From: Desulfuromonadales bacterium
GTDB taxonomy: Bacteria > Desulfobacterota > Desulfuromonadia > Desulfuromonadales > BM103
DNA length: 64,000 nt
Direction of reading: 5' to 3'
NCBI GenBank assembly: GCA_030145195.1
Contig: JAQYVY010000001.1
Location: forward strand, 62,001-126,000
The notes beneath the pieces were generated by a model that saw nothing but the letters and a program-made list of their open reading frames with translations, was not told the origin of the DNA and made no database searches. Positions 53,727 through 62,474 of the stretch are shown here, one piece after another. A program made the position numbers and the translations under genes. Position 1 is the first letter of the stretch; each line of letters begins with the position of its first letter.

Positions 53727-54215
53727 ATGAAAGCAATACTGAAGACTTGTATCGCTGTAGAAGAGCGCGTTGGTGAGATTTATCAGCAACTGGTCGCTCA
53801 TCCGGATGCCAATGAAGAACTGCGAGAGATCTGGCAGGCAATGGCTTCCGATGAGGCCAAGCATGCTTACCGGATTCAGTTGATTGCCGATCGACTTGAG
53901 TCGGCGGGGGTAACCAAGCTGAATCTAAACGCAGACCAAGTTCAATCCCTATTTGACCGTGCTGGCGAAATCCTGTTGGATGTACAGGAACAGAACTTGT
54001 CGATTGATGAGGCTGTCTATGCTTCGGTTGAACTGGAAGATGCCTTCATGCAGGTCCATCTGAATTACGGTGAGGCTGGTGGCCAACCAGACTTGCAAAC
54101 CATGTTCCTGGTTTTGGCTGAAGAGGACAGGAAACACACCGCTCAACTGAAAGCTTACCTTGAGCGCATACCTGACGGCACGGGGCTGGAATTTTCTGAC
54201 TTTGATGAAACTTGA
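53727..54215 (+). CDS. ferritin-like/rubrerythrin-type four-helix protein
   Basis: 162 aa, all helical. Two acid-x-x-His motifs, DEAKH at about residues 42-46 and EEDRKH at about 131-136, with further Glu at about 12 (EERVGE) and in EDAF at about 103, would build a di-iron site as in rubrerythrin. No rubredoxin-like CxxC pair is present, so it is not a full rubrerythrin. A role in oxidative stress or iron handling is inference. GAGGTGA precedes the ATG. It follows the glycan module closely but is functionally unrelated. Confidence 0.75.
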   Translation: MKAILKTCIAVEERVGEIYQQLVAHPDANEELREIWQAMASDEAKHAYRIQLIADRLESAGVTKLNLNADQVQSLFDRAGEILLDVQEQNLSIDEAVYASVELEDAFMQVHLNYGEAGGQPDLQTMFLVLAEEDRKHTAQLKAYLERIPDGTGLEFSDFDET

Positions 54216-54282
54216 TGTGCCGTTCCGGCCACCCGCTACATGAGACGAAAGGTTCGGAGTGCAGGGCAAAAGGTTTGTCCTG

Positions 54283-54933
54283 TCAGGCAACTGAAACCCG
54301 TAATGTGCCAACCTGCTCAATGGTTGCTTCGAGTTGGTCTCCGCTGCAGATCCTGCCGACACCTGCCGGGGTTCCGCTAAGCAGGATATCTCCTGCCTCA
54401 AGAGTGAAGTAAGAGGAAACCATCGCGATTAGCTCTGCTATGGTGAGTATCATATCACTGGTGTTGCCGTCTTGACGCACCGTTCCATTCACGCTTAGTT
54501 TGAGTTGCAGCTTTTGCGGGTCGGCAACTTGATCTGCCGGGACGAAGTCTGAAAGAGGACAGGAGCTGTCAAAAGCCTTGGCGATTTCCCAGGGTAGGCC
54601 CTTCTCTTTTTGACTGTTTTGCACATCCCGAAGCGTCAGGTCAAGGGCGACACCGTAACCAACAACATGCTCCAGAGCTTTTTCAACGCTGACCTCTTTT
54701 GCCTCTTTGCCAATCAATATCGCAAGTTCAATTTCGTGATGACAGTCCTTGGAGTAGGCCGGAATCACCACGGTTCCACCCGGGGCGACCATGGTATTGG
54801 CGGGCTTCATAAAGAGCACTGGTTGGCCCGACGTCTTATTGCCCAATTCCTTAATGTGCTCGGCATAGTTGCGGCCGATACAGACTATTTTCCCGACGGG
54901 GATCGCTCTGTCTTGTAGATTGACACTATGCAT
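54283..54933 (-). CDS. fumarylacetoacetate hydrolase (FAH) family protein
   Basis: 216 aa from the ATG at 54933, with GAGGAG nine bases upstream; an in-frame ATG at 54948 contains that ribosome-binding site and is less likely. It has IVCIGRNYAEHIKELGN, PVLFMKPANTMVAPGG, the metal-ligand block HHEIELAILIG, GVALDLTLRDVQ, KAFDSSCPLSDF, and LLSGTPAGVG. These identify the FAHD1-like acylpyruvate hydrolase/oxaloacetate decarboxylase group. It cleaves a C-C bond of a 2,4-diketo acid; the natural substrate is not clear. Confidence 0.88.
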   Translation of the reverse strand: MHSVNLQDRAIPVGKIVCIGRNYAEHIKELGNKTSGQPVLFMKPANTMVAPGGTVVIPAYSKDCHHEIELAILIGKEAKEVSVEKALEHVVGYGVALDLTLRDVQNSQKEKGLPWEIAKAFDSSCPLSDFVPADQVADPQKLQLKLSVNGTVRQDGNTSDMILTIAELIAMVSSYFTLEAGDILLSGTPAGVGRICSGDQLEATIEQVGTLRVSVA

Positions 54934-55094
54934 AATCGGTCTCCTCATGATCGTTGCCTCTTTTGTTGAATGCCTGTTAGATTAAGGCCTTGCACAACTT
55001 TATGCGCGGCGGCAGTCAAATGCAAGCTGTTCCGGCAGATTCTCTGTGGTATGATCTTTTGGTGCAATGATAACGACTGCTGACGAGACAAACT

Positions 55095-56270
55095 ATGCTC
55101 CTGCCAATCGGCGATGTCCCCAATCCCCAAACTAAACCTTACGTCAACTGGGCGTTGATCGCGATCAATATTGCGGTTTTTGTGCTGATCACTGTCCCTT
55201 TGTCCTCTTCCCGCCCCGATCTGTCCGATCCCGCTCTGATTGATTATCTGGCTTTGCTTGGTGTGCCTGGTGGTTTGCCGGCCGAGATAATCTTTGATCA
55301 CATCACGGCTTATGACCTGACTGTGTTTAAATATGGTTACCGTCCCGCTGCGGCGTCGCTTCTGACGATTTTTACGGCGATGTTTCTGCATGGCGGCTGG
55401 ATGCATCTGGCCGGAAACATGTTGTTCCTCTGGATTTACGGTGACAACGTTGAGCATCGCCTGGGGCATCTCGGTTACCTGCTCGCCTACCTTGGTGCCG
55501 GACTGGCCGCCACGCTCTTTTTTGATCTGTTTGTACCCAACTCCCAAGTGCCGATGTTGGGGGCCTCAGGGGCGATTTCTGGAGTCCTTGGTTTTTACTT
55601 TCTCTGGTTTCCGCGCAACCGGATCAAGGTTTTTGTTTTCCTCTTCCCTTTCATCATGACCACCTTTCTGATTCCTGCTCGCATCGTACTTGGGGTTTAT
55701 GTGGTGATCGATAATATTTTGCCATTCATGACGACTTCGGCTGAAGGTGGTGGGGTGGCTCACGGCGCACATCTAGGTGGCTTCCTCGCCGGTCTTGGTC
55801 TGGCCCTCACTATTGATCGTTTGCCCGGTTTGTTGAGGATGAAGGGGGCCATCCCCAGAGTGAGCCGTAAACGAGCTAACCTTATGGGTGCAGTGACTGA
55901 TATTATTCAGGCCATAAACCATGATGAGCTTGCGCAGGCTGCTGCCCTTTATGCAAAATTGGACGGTCGTCGCCAACGTGGTCAGTTGTCGACCCCGAAG
56001 GTCCTCGCCATTGGTGAATATCTCCTGACCCGTGGCACTCCTGATGAAGCTCTGACTGTATTCCGGAGACTGATCTCGGAGCGGCCTGGTGATACCGGTC
56101 TTGATCGGGCATATCTCGGTGCTGGTCGGGCTATGATGCAGAAAATTCGTTGCGAGACTTCAGCCTGGCACTATTTTTTAGCAGCGATTGATCTTGCACA
56201 AACCTCAGAGGTGGCTGAAGCAGCCCGTCGCTACATGACGATGATTAAAAAAGATAACGGTAAGCTTTAG
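55095..56270 (+). CDS. rhomboid family intramembrane serine protease with C-terminal helical domain
   Basis: 391 aa. Membrane helices run to about residue 245. The catalytic dyad is visible: Ser158 in GASGAISG and His226 in HGAHLGG, with the HGGWMHLAGNML block (conserved His and Asn) at 99-110. The C-terminal 150 residues are soluble and helical, TPR-like (AQAAALYAKLDGRR, then GEYLLTRGTPDEALTVFRRLI). Rhomboids cut transmembrane substrates inside the inner membrane. It is divergent from the FAH gene and followed after 37 bases by a radical SAM gene. Confidence 0.92.
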   Translation: MLLPIGDVPNPQTKPYVNWALIAINIAVFVLITVPLSSSRPDLSDPALIDYLALLGVPGGLPAEIIFDHITAYDLTVFKYGYRPAAASLLTIFTAMFLHGGWMHLAGNMLFLWIYGDNVEHRLGHLGYLLAYLGAGLAATLFFDLFVPNSQVPMLGASGAISGVLGFYFLWFPRNRIKVFVFLFPFIMTTFLIPARIVLGVYVVIDNILPFMTTSAEGGGVAHGAHLGGFLAGLGLALTIDRLPGLLRMKGAIPRVSRKRANLMGAVTDIIQAINHDELAQAAALYAKLDGRRQRGQLSTPKVLAIGEYLLTRGTPDEALTVFRRLISERPGDTGLDRAYLGAGRAMMQKIRCETSAWHYFLAAIDLAQTSEVAEAARRYMTMIKKDNGKL

Positions 56271-56307
56271 GCCTGGAAACCATTAACTTTTTACACCAAG
56301 GTTTAAT

Positions 56308-57198
56308 ATGTACGATTACTTTTCTTACGACTATCCATTATATCGGCCACCGAGTGAGGGCCGTAGCCAGATTTTTCAAGTGACCCTCGGTTGCTCGCAG
56401 AATCATTGCACCTTCTGTGGAATGTATAAATCCAAGAAGTTCAGGGTTCGCCCGGTGGCTGAGATTGCTGCCGAAATTGCGGCCATTCCCGTTGCACATC
56501 GTTCTCATGTGCAACGGGTTTTTCTGGCTGATGGCGACGCCCTGATCTATCCGCAACCTGGTCTGGTGGAGATTCTCGATCTGCTGGCGGAAACATTCCC
56601 GAATCTGACGCGGGTCGGTATTTATGCCTCGCCTAACAGTTTGAGCCACAAGTCGGTTGCCGATTTAACTCTTCTTCGTGAGAAAAAGCTGCGGATCCTC
56701 TATTTCGGCCTGGAAAGTGGCGATGCCAAAACTTTAGCGGCGGTCAACAAGGGGTTCAATCCAGCTGAAATGTTGGCGCTCTGCGGCAAAGCCCAGGATG
56801 CAGGCTTGAAGCTTTCGGTGACAGCGATCCTTGGCCTCGCCGGTCGCGAGCGCAGTCGCGAACATGCGCGCGCCACGGCAGAGTGGGTCACCGCGCTTTC
56901 TCCTGAGTATTTTTCCCTTCTGACCATGTTTCAACGCCACAATGATGATTTTCTCCGTTCGATTTCATTGCAGACCAATGGCGGTGTTATCGAAGAAGCG
57001 CTCGAACTGGTCCGCCACCTGGCACCGCAGAAAACCATTCTGCGCTCCAATCATGTTTCCAATATTCTCAATCTGGCGGGCTCCTATCCGAAAGATCGGG
57101 AGAAAATTATTGCTCTGGCGGAAAGTGCTTTGTCGCAGGCGCAACTGCACCCTGCGTGGTTTAACGAAGTGCCGGATTATTCAGAAGAAAACTTGTGA
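56308..57198 (+). CDS. radical SAM protein with CX4CX2C cluster motif
   Basis: 296 aa. It begins YPLYRPPSEGRS and then VTLGCSQNHCTFCGMY at about residues 26-41, where the cluster cysteines are spaced CX4CX2C instead of the usual CX3CX2C; the spacing seems normal for this particular family as recalled. FLADGDALIYP and YFGLESGD follow, like Elp3/HemN-type barrels. No auxiliary-cluster cysteines are visible. Function unknown. It lies 37 bases downstream of the rhomboid gene and is probably co-transcribed. Confidence 0.8.
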   Translation: MYDYFSYDYPLYRPPSEGRSQIFQVTLGCSQNHCTFCGMYKSKKFRVRPVAEIAAEIAAIPVAHRSHVQRVFLADGDALIYPQPGLVEILDLLAETFPNLTRVGIYASPNSLSHKSVADLTLLREKKLRILYFGLESGDAKTLAAVNKGFNPAEMLALCGKAQDAGLKLSVTAILGLAGRERSREHARATAEWVTALSPEYFSLLTMFQRHNDDFLRSISLQTNGGVIEEALELVRHLAPQKTILRSNHVSNILNLAGSYPKDREKIIALAESALSQAQLHPAWFNEVPDYSEENL

Positions 57199-57429
57199 GG
57201 GGACGCGGTACGAGGAACGTGAAAAGGTAAAAACAAATCGAAAATAGATACAATATTCGCATCTTGTTTTTCTTTGCGCACTTTCCTTAAACCTTTGCGC
57301 CTTTGCGTTAAATGCTTATGGCTTTCGTTTGGGTTATAGACCCGTTTTTCTTTATCAATCCTTTGCTAAAACTTTCTTGATATTAACTTTCTCGTCCCGC
57401 ATTACACGTCCCGCCAAACGAAGCCTGTC
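57199..57429. repeat. composite intergenic repeats between two convergent genes
   Basis: 231 bases without a gene. Positions 57200-57230 carry GGGACGCGGTACGAGGAACGTG; 57271-57312 is a partial copy of the AACGCAAAG palindrome (CCTTTGCGCCTTTGCGTTAAA); 57391-57415 is CTCGTCCCGCATTACACGTCCCGCC, the reverse complement of the GCGGGACGAG unit at 32.4 kb. The GACGAG-type pieces flank the AACGCAAAG piece as inverted arms. Confidence 0.75.
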
Positions 57430-59199
57430 CTAAAACGGAAACAACCAGGGAATCACCAGGGTCGCGATGATCCAGACCATGAAGTTTAGTGGGGCACCGA
57501 CTTTGGTGTAGTCCAGGAACTTGTAGCCACCAGGGCCCATGACCAAGGCGTTCGACTGGTGACTGATCGGCGTCATGAAGCACATTGAGGCGGCGACGGC
57601 GACTGCCATGAAGAAGGGCTTTGGCGAAACCGCCAACTCGATGGCGGTGTTGTAGGCAATAGGTGCCACCAGTACTGCCGCCGCGGCGTGGCTCATGACT
57701 TCAGTCAGGCAGAAGGTGATCAGGAAGACCGCACCGAGTACGACCCATGGCCCGTAGGAACCGACACTTCCGATAATGAGGCCCGACAGCAATTCTGCAG
57801 CGCCGCTATTCTGCATGGCGTAACCGAGGGGGAGAGTCCCGGCAATCAGCATCAGGATCGGCCAGTCGATGCTGTCATAGGCCTCCTTGATGGTCAGACA
57901 GCGAGTCATAACCATGATGACGGCACCGAGCGTGGAGGCGATTACGATCGGAGTTACCCCGGAAGCGCTCAACAGGATGACGCCAAGAATCGTGGCCACC
58001 GCAATCGGTGCCCGTCGCGGTCGATACGAGACCGGATCAACCCCACCCAACACTAAAAACCCGTGTCCCTGACCGAGGTGTCGAACTTTATCCTCCGGTC
58101 CCTGTAGTAACAGTACATCGCCAAAGCGCAGGATAACGTGATCGACTTTACGGACTACGGGAGCGCCGCTTCGCCAGATGGCCAGTACTGTCAGGCCGTG
58201 AGTGTCGGCAAAACGTTCTTGGCTCAAAGTCTTGCCAGCCATGTCGCTGGTTGTCGTCAGTGATGCTTCGACCACGACCAGCTCTTTTTCTGACAGACCA
58301 GGAAGAGGGTTGTCGCGCTCGGGGACGACCGAGAGCCCTTTCTCTTTTCTGACTTTAAGAATCCCTTTTGGATCACCCTCCAAAAACAAGAGGTCGCCGG
58401 CGTATAATTTGCGGTTGCGTTTTGGTTGAGGGAATTTCTGGCGCTTACGTAAAAGAGCGCGGACCTTCAGATTAAAATCGTGTTCCAACATGCTCTGGCT
58501 GATGGTTTTGCCATGCAGTGGTGAGCCTTCGAGGATTTCGACCTCGGTGATGTATTCTTTGACCTGGTACGCCTCGGTCAAAGTTCCAGATTTACGCTGT
58601 GGTAACAGTTTGTGGCCGAAAAAAGCCATGTAGCAGATGCCACAGCCGAGCAGGATAACCCCAAGAGGCGAAAAGTCGAACATGCTGAAACTTTCCCCGG
58701 TGTACTGCTGGAGCAGGGAGTTGATCAGAATGTTGGGCGGAGTTCCAATCAGGGTGCAAACGCCACCAAGCAGCGAGCCGAATGCGAGGGGAATGAGGAG
58801 CTTGCTGGCTGGGAGTTTGCTCCGGCGGGCCATGGTGATGACGATCGGCATCAGAATCGCGGTGGCACCGATGTTGTTAATGAATGCCGAGAAGAACGCC
58901 ACGACGCCCATGATGGAGGCGATCATCAACGTCTGATTGTGGCCGGTCATGCGGAGCAGATGTTCACCCAGCGTCGAGATCGCTCCAGTGGCGGAGATGC
59001 CAGCACCGAGCACGAACATGGCGGCAACGGTTATGACCGCGGGATTGCTGAATCCGGAGAAAGCTTCTTCAGGCGTGACCAGGCCGGTCAGAGCCACGGC
59101 CAGAAGCACCATGAGACTGACCAGATCCATGCGGATCCATTCCGTAGCGAAGAGGATAATGGCGATCAGCAGGATCAGGAGTGTGAGGGTGATTTCCAT
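57430..59199 (-). CDS. SLC13 family permease with two RCK_C (TrkA-C) domains
   Basis: 589-aa inner-membrane transporter of the divalent anion:sodium symporter group. The ATG at 59199 starts exactly at the first helix (EITLTLLILLIAIILF); a TTG 15 codons earlier is less likely. TGLVTPEEAFSGFSNPAVITVAAMFVLGAG and GTPPNILINSLL are family signatures; the C-terminal half has SHAAAAVLVAPIAYN and FMTPISHQSNALV. Two TrkA-C domains at about residues 215-375 (EGSPLHGKTI, KTLSQERFAD) sit in the central cytoplasmic loop and may sense a ligand. The substrate could be sulfate, a dicarboxylate or another anion. Confidence 0.9.
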   Translation of the reverse strand: MEITLTLLILLIAIILFATEWIRMDLVSLMVLLAVALTGLVTPEEAFSGFSNPAVITVAAMFVLGAGISATGAISTLGEHLLRMTGHNQTLMIASIMGVVAFFSAFINNIGATAILMPIVITMARRSKLPASKLLIPLAFGSLLGGVCTLIGTPPNILINSLLQQYTGESFSMFDFSPLGVILLGCGICYMAFFGHKLLPQRKSGTLTEAYQVKEYITEVEILEGSPLHGKTISQSMLEHDFNLKVRALLRKRQKFPQPKRNRKLYAGDLLFLEGDPKGILKVRKEKGLSVVPERDNPLPGLSEKELVVVEASLTTTSDMAGKTLSQERFADTHGLTVLAIWRSGAPVVRKVDHVILRFGDVLLLQGPEDKVRHLGQGHGFLVLGGVDPVSYRPRRAPIAVATILGVILLSASGVTPIVIASTLGAVIMVMTRCLTIKEAYDSIDWPILMLIAGTLPLGYAMQNSGAAELLSGLIIGSVGSYGPWVVLGAVFLITFCLTEVMSHAAAAVLVAPIAYNTAIELAVSPKPFFMAVAVAASMCFMTPISHQSNALVMGPGGYKFLDYTKVGAPLNFMVWIIATLVIPWLFPF

Positions 59200-59285
59200 T
59201 GGATGCCCAGAAGGTTTTTTTTGTGGAGTGTCGTTAAAGCCCAAGAGCCAGTCAAATTTGACAGCGCCCTAATGTTGTTAATATT

Positions 59286-59927
59286 TTACTGAATGTCGGG
59301 GCAACTACAAGTCGTAAAATATTCTGCTGAAGTGCGCGGGTCGGGGCTTGCAATAATTGCTGCAATCAAGGCGAGGCCACTGGCTCCGGACCGGTAGATC
59401 TCGCTGGCTCTTGATGGCGTAACCCCGCCGAGGGCAAAGAGCGGTAATGAACTGACGCGACAGGCCTTGGCGAGTGCGTCCAATCCTTGCGGTGAACCGT
59501 AAGCGGCTTTGGAGGGGGTTGCGTAAACCGGCCCGAAAGTGACGAAATCTGCGCCCTGTTCGCTGGCAAGGATGATGTCTGTATTGCTGTGAGTGGAAAC
59601 GCCGATCAGAAAGTCTGGGCCGAGCCGTTGGCGGACGACATTGGTGGGCAGCGAGTGTCCACCGAGATGAATACCGTCGGCATTTACGGCCAGAACGACA
59701 TCAATGCGGTCATTGATCAGCAGGCGAGCATCATATTGCCTAGTGAGGCGACGCAGTTCTTGCGCCAGAGGCAGGAGCTCGCTATCGGACAAATCCTTTT
59801 CACGCAACTGAACCGCCTTGACACCGCCTTGCAGCGCTGACTCGATGGCTGAGAGTAGCGTGTGCTTGGCCGCAACTTGCTTGCGGTCGGTAATCAGGTA
59901 GAGGTTGAAGTCGATAGGATTGGGCAT
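59286..59927 (-). CDS. thiE: thiamine-phosphate synthase
   Basis: 213 aa from the ATG at 59927; an ATG 13 codons upstream lacks a ribosome-binding site and lies near the repeat. It has LYLITDRK, LREKDLSD, LLINDRIDVVLAVNADGIHLGGHSLP, IGVSTHSN, DFVTFGPVYATPSKAAYG and ALGGV, the standard ThiE blocks. It joins HMP-PP and the thiazole phosphate to give thiamine phosphate. Last gene of the thi operon; a palindromic repeat separates it from thiH. Confidence 0.93.
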   Translation of the reverse strand: MPNPIDFNLYLITDRKQVAAKHTLLSAIESALQGGVKAVQLREKDLSDSELLPLAQELRRLTRQYDARLLINDRIDVVLAVNADGIHLGGHSLPTNVVRQRLGPDFLIGVSTHSNTDIILASEQGADFVTFGPVYATPSKAAYGSPQGLDALAKACRVSSLPLFALGGVTPSRASEIYRSGASGLALIAAIIASPDPRTSAEYFTTCSCPDIQ

Positions 59928-59967
59928 AAAACCTGACTTTATAATTTTAAGGGACAAAGACTTCATG

Positions 59968-60046
59968 TTTAACGCAAAGGTGCAAAGTCGCAGAGGTAAA
60001 TGCTTCCTTTGGTCTCTCTTTGCGGTCTTGGCGTCTTTGCGTTAAC
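59968..60046. repeat. AACGCAAAG/CTTTGCGTT palindromic repeat, copy D
   Basis: 79 bases, TTTAACGCAAAGGTGCAAAGTCGC to TCTTGGCGTCTTTGCGTTAAC; the ends are inverted repeats. It lies within the thi operon between thiH and thiE and would form a long hairpin in the transcript. Confidence 0.85.
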
Positions 60047-60105
60047 CCTCGTATTTGAGTCTTGTTTGCCGGTTGTTTTTAACTTTGTATCTTAGCGTTA
60101 GCTGC

Positions 60106-61230
60106 TTACTCAGAAGATGACTGTAAAAACGCCTCGTCCCAGTCTTTCCAGACCGGATCGTAGCCACGGGCTCGCAGCAGTTCGGCGATTTCTGCCGGGG
60201 TGCGGTCGTCGTCGATGGCGAACTGCTCGCTGGCAGAGTTATCTTCGGCGTAACCACCGGGGGCCGTGCACGAACCGGCGCTCATCTGGGTGATGCCGAG
60301 AGGCAACAGATTGTCACGCAGTTCGGCGTTTTCCCGGGTGGAGAGCACCAGCCCGGCATCGTGCAAGAGCAGACGCATGGCGCACATCAGTTGCACAAAT
60401 TTCCGATCAGAAACCGGGTGGAGGGGCTGGAAGCCGCCTTCGGCCGGGCGCAGGCGCGGGAAGGAGACGCTCAACAGCGTCCGCCAGTAGTGATGTGCCA
60501 GGTAGCGGCCGTGCAGCCCGGCAAAGAAGGCCTCGCTGCGAAAGTCGCCGAGCCCGAGCAGAAAGCCAATACCGATTCGTCGCAAGCCTGCCGCGCCACC
60601 CCGTTCGGGGGTTTCCAGGCGAAAGCGGTAATCGCGCTTGCGGCCGCTTGGGTGAAGCTCACTGTAAAGCACAGGATCGTAGGTCTCTTGATAGATCGTC
60701 AGGCCGTCGATTCCAGCCGCGACCATCTCTTTGTAGCCATCGGTCTCCATCGGGTAGACTTCGATGCTGATGGATGAGAAAAACGGCCTGATACGTTCGG
60801 CCGCTGCGGCAATAAAGTCGTTGCCGACCTTGCCAGGTGCTTCGCCTGTCAACAGGAGAATGTGCCGGAAACCCTGATCATGCAGAATGCGGGCCTCCTG
60901 CTCGATCTCATCTAGGTTCAGGGTGCGACGGGGAATCGGATTATGAACTGAGAAACCGCAGTAGCGACAACTGTTATGGCATTCGTTGGAGAGGTAAATC
61001 GGGGCGTAGAGCTGGATGGTTCGACCGAAGCGCCGCAAGGTGATGGCGTTAGCCTTCTGGGCCATCTCTTCAAGAAAGTCTTCAGCCGCAGGCGAGAGCA
61101 GGGCCATGTAATCGTGATTGTCGAGCTGCTCCGCAGCCAAGGCTCGCTGCACATCTGTCGCCGTCATCGCCTCAATCTCGGCGACGACCTGTTGCGGGTC
61201 ATATTTCTGAATAACGTCGTAAAAGCTCAT
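60106..61230 (-). CDS. thiH: 2-iminoacetate synthase ThiH
   Basis: 374-aa radical SAM enzyme that splits tyrosine to dehydroglycine and p-cresol for thiazole synthesis in anaerobes. The ATG at 61230 has AGAAG seven or eight bases upstream; a GTG nine codons earlier has none. Cluster motif CHNSCRYC (CX3CX2C) at about residues 85-92, then GFRHILLLTGEAPGKVG and YQETYDPVLYSELHPSG; the C-terminal MSAGSCTAPGGY is conserved in ThiH. Using ThiH rather than ThiO fits an anaerobic lifestyle. Confidence 0.95.
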   Translation of the reverse strand: MSFYDVIQKYDPQQVVAEIEAMTATDVQRALAAEQLDNHDYMALLSPAAEDFLEEMAQKANAITLRRFGRTIQLYAPIYLSNECHNSCRYCGFSVHNPIPRRTLNLDEIEQEARILHDQGFRHILLLTGEAPGKVGNDFIAAAAERIRPFFSSISIEVYPMETDGYKEMVAAGIDGLTIYQETYDPVLYSELHPSGRKRDYRFRLETPERGGAAGLRRIGIGFLLGLGDFRSEAFFAGLHGRYLAHHYWRTLLSVSFPRLRPAEGGFQPLHPVSDRKFVQLMCAMRLLLHDAGLVLSTRENAELRDNLLPLGITQMSAGSCTAPGGYAEDNSASEQFAIDDDRTPAEIAELLRARGYDPVWKDWDEAFLQSSSE

Positions 61231-61273
61231 GAATTTATCTTCTTGCCACGAAGGCACTAAAAGTCAGAGGCGA

Positions 61274-61378
61274 CTAACGCAAAGACGCAGAGAAAAGCCA
61301 GTAAAGACGCAGAGGAAAAAAGGCTTTTTAGAAAATGATCTCTTTGCGCCTTTCTTTATGCTTTGCGTCTTTGCGTTG
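61274..61378. repeat. AACGCAAAG/CTTTGCGTT palindromic repeat, copy E
   Basis: 105 bases from CTAACGCAAAGACGCAGAG to GCTTTGCGTCTTTGCGTTG, with an internal second AAAGACGCAGAGG. It lies between thiG and thiH. Confidence 0.85.
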
Positions 61379-61403
61379 AGGGGCTTTTGACTCGGTCGCG
61401 AAA

Positions 61404-62174
61404 TCATTTGCCCAAAAAACCCGTCAGCGGACTGCTCGCCTCGGCTTTGTCCTGTTGCTTGCCGAGTCCGGCGAGATAGGCTTCGCGACCGGCTTCGACG
61501 CCTTTTTTGAAGGCGGCGGCCATGGCACCAGGATCTCGAGCCACGGCCAGAGCGGTGTTGACCAGTACCGCGTCGGCACCCATTTCCATCGCTTCGGCCG
61601 CGTGAGATGGGGCTCCCAGGCCAGCATCAACCACCACCGGAACAATCGCTTGCTCAATGATGATGGCGATGTTGTCGCGGTTGCGGATGCCTTTGTTGGT
61701 GCCGATCGGCGATCCAAGCGGCATGACCGTCGCGGTGCCGACTTCCTGCAGGTGCTTGGCCAGAACCGGGTCGGCGTTGATGTAGGGCAGCACGATAAAG
61801 CCTTCTTTGACCAGAATCTCGGCCGCTTTCAAGGTCTCAATCGGATCGGGCAACAGGTAGTAGGGATCAGGGGTGACTTCAAGCTTGATCCATGGCTCGC
61901 AACCGGCAGCCCTGGCTAGGCGGGCGAGGCGAACCGCTTCTTCAGCATCCCGGGCACCGCTGGTGTTAGGCAGTAGCAGGTAACGTTCGGAATTAATGTG
62001 ATGGAGCAAGCTGTCCTGCGGGTTGTCGATATCGACCCGGCGGAGCGCGACAGTTACAATTTCGCTACCAGAGCCTTCCATGGCCGCAACCATAGCTTCG
62101 TTCGAAGAAAACTTACCGGTTCCAACCATCAAGCGGGACTTAAAAGAACGTCCGGCTATAATCAAGTCATCCAT
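61404..62174 (-). CDS. thiG: thiazole synthase ThiG
   Basis: 256-aa TIM-barrel enzyme that builds thiazole phosphate from deoxyxylulose 5-phosphate, dehydroglycine and ThiS thiocarboxylate. [12 protein letters not shown] at the start, [32 protein letters not shown], and EPWIKLEV with the catalytic Lys at about residue 97. The phosphate site is seen in [29 protein letters not shown]. Normal length. It lies about 100 bases after thiS. Confidence 0.96.
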   Translation of the reverse strand: MDDLIIAGRSFKSRLMVGTGKFSSNEAMVAAMEGSGSEIVTVALRRVDIDNPQDSLLHHINSERYLLLPNTSGARDAEEAVRLARLARAAGCEPWIKLEVTPDPYYLLPDPIETLKAAEILVKEGFIVLPYINADPVLAKHLQEVGTATVMPLGSPIGTNKGIRNRDNIAIIIEQAIVPVVVDAGLGAPSHAAEAMEMGADAVLVNTALAVARDPGAMAAAFKKGVEAGREAYLAGLGKQQDKAEASSPLTGFLGK

Positions 62175-62194
62175 GTTAACCTCTGAAGAGAAGG

Positions 62195-62273
62195 AACTCG
62201 GATCGCAGGACGAGGTACGAGAAAATCTTTTGACTTTCCTCGCTTCTCGTTCCTCGCTTCTCGTTCCGTGTTT
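62195..62273. repeat. GACGAG-type inverted repeat between thiS and thiG
   Basis: GGACGAGGTACGAGAAAATC is answered by CTCGCTTCTCGTTCCTCGCTTCTCGTTCC, in which CTCGCTTCTCGTTC occurs nearly twice. Related in sequence to the pieces at 57.2 and 32.4 kb. Confidence 0.6.
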
Positions 62274-62474
62274 TTAACCGCCACCGACAAAATGAATCAC
62301 TTCCAAAGTGTCGCCGTCGTTTAAGGGGGTTTCTGCCAATCGCTGACGGGTAATGATGTTTCGGTTGTGTTCAACCACCAGCTGCTGGCAGTCAAGCTGG
62401 AGCTGGTCAAGAAATTCCTGAATCGTGATGCTGGTTTGTATCTCTTTGGCTTTTCCGTTGAAGACGATTTTCAT
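62274..62474 (-). CDS. thiS: sulfur carrier protein ThiS
   Basis: 66-aa ubiquitin-like sulfur carrier. It ends VIHFVGGG; the C-terminal Gly-Gly is adenylated by ThiF and turned into a thiocarboxylate. IVFNGKAKEIQ and LNDGDTLEVI are typical. Its ATG overlaps the thiF stop by one base, so the two are translated together. Confidence 0.95.
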   Translation of the reverse strand: MKIVFNGKAKEIQTSITIQEFLDQLQLDCQQLVVEHNRNIITRQRLAETPLNDGDTLEVIHFVGGG

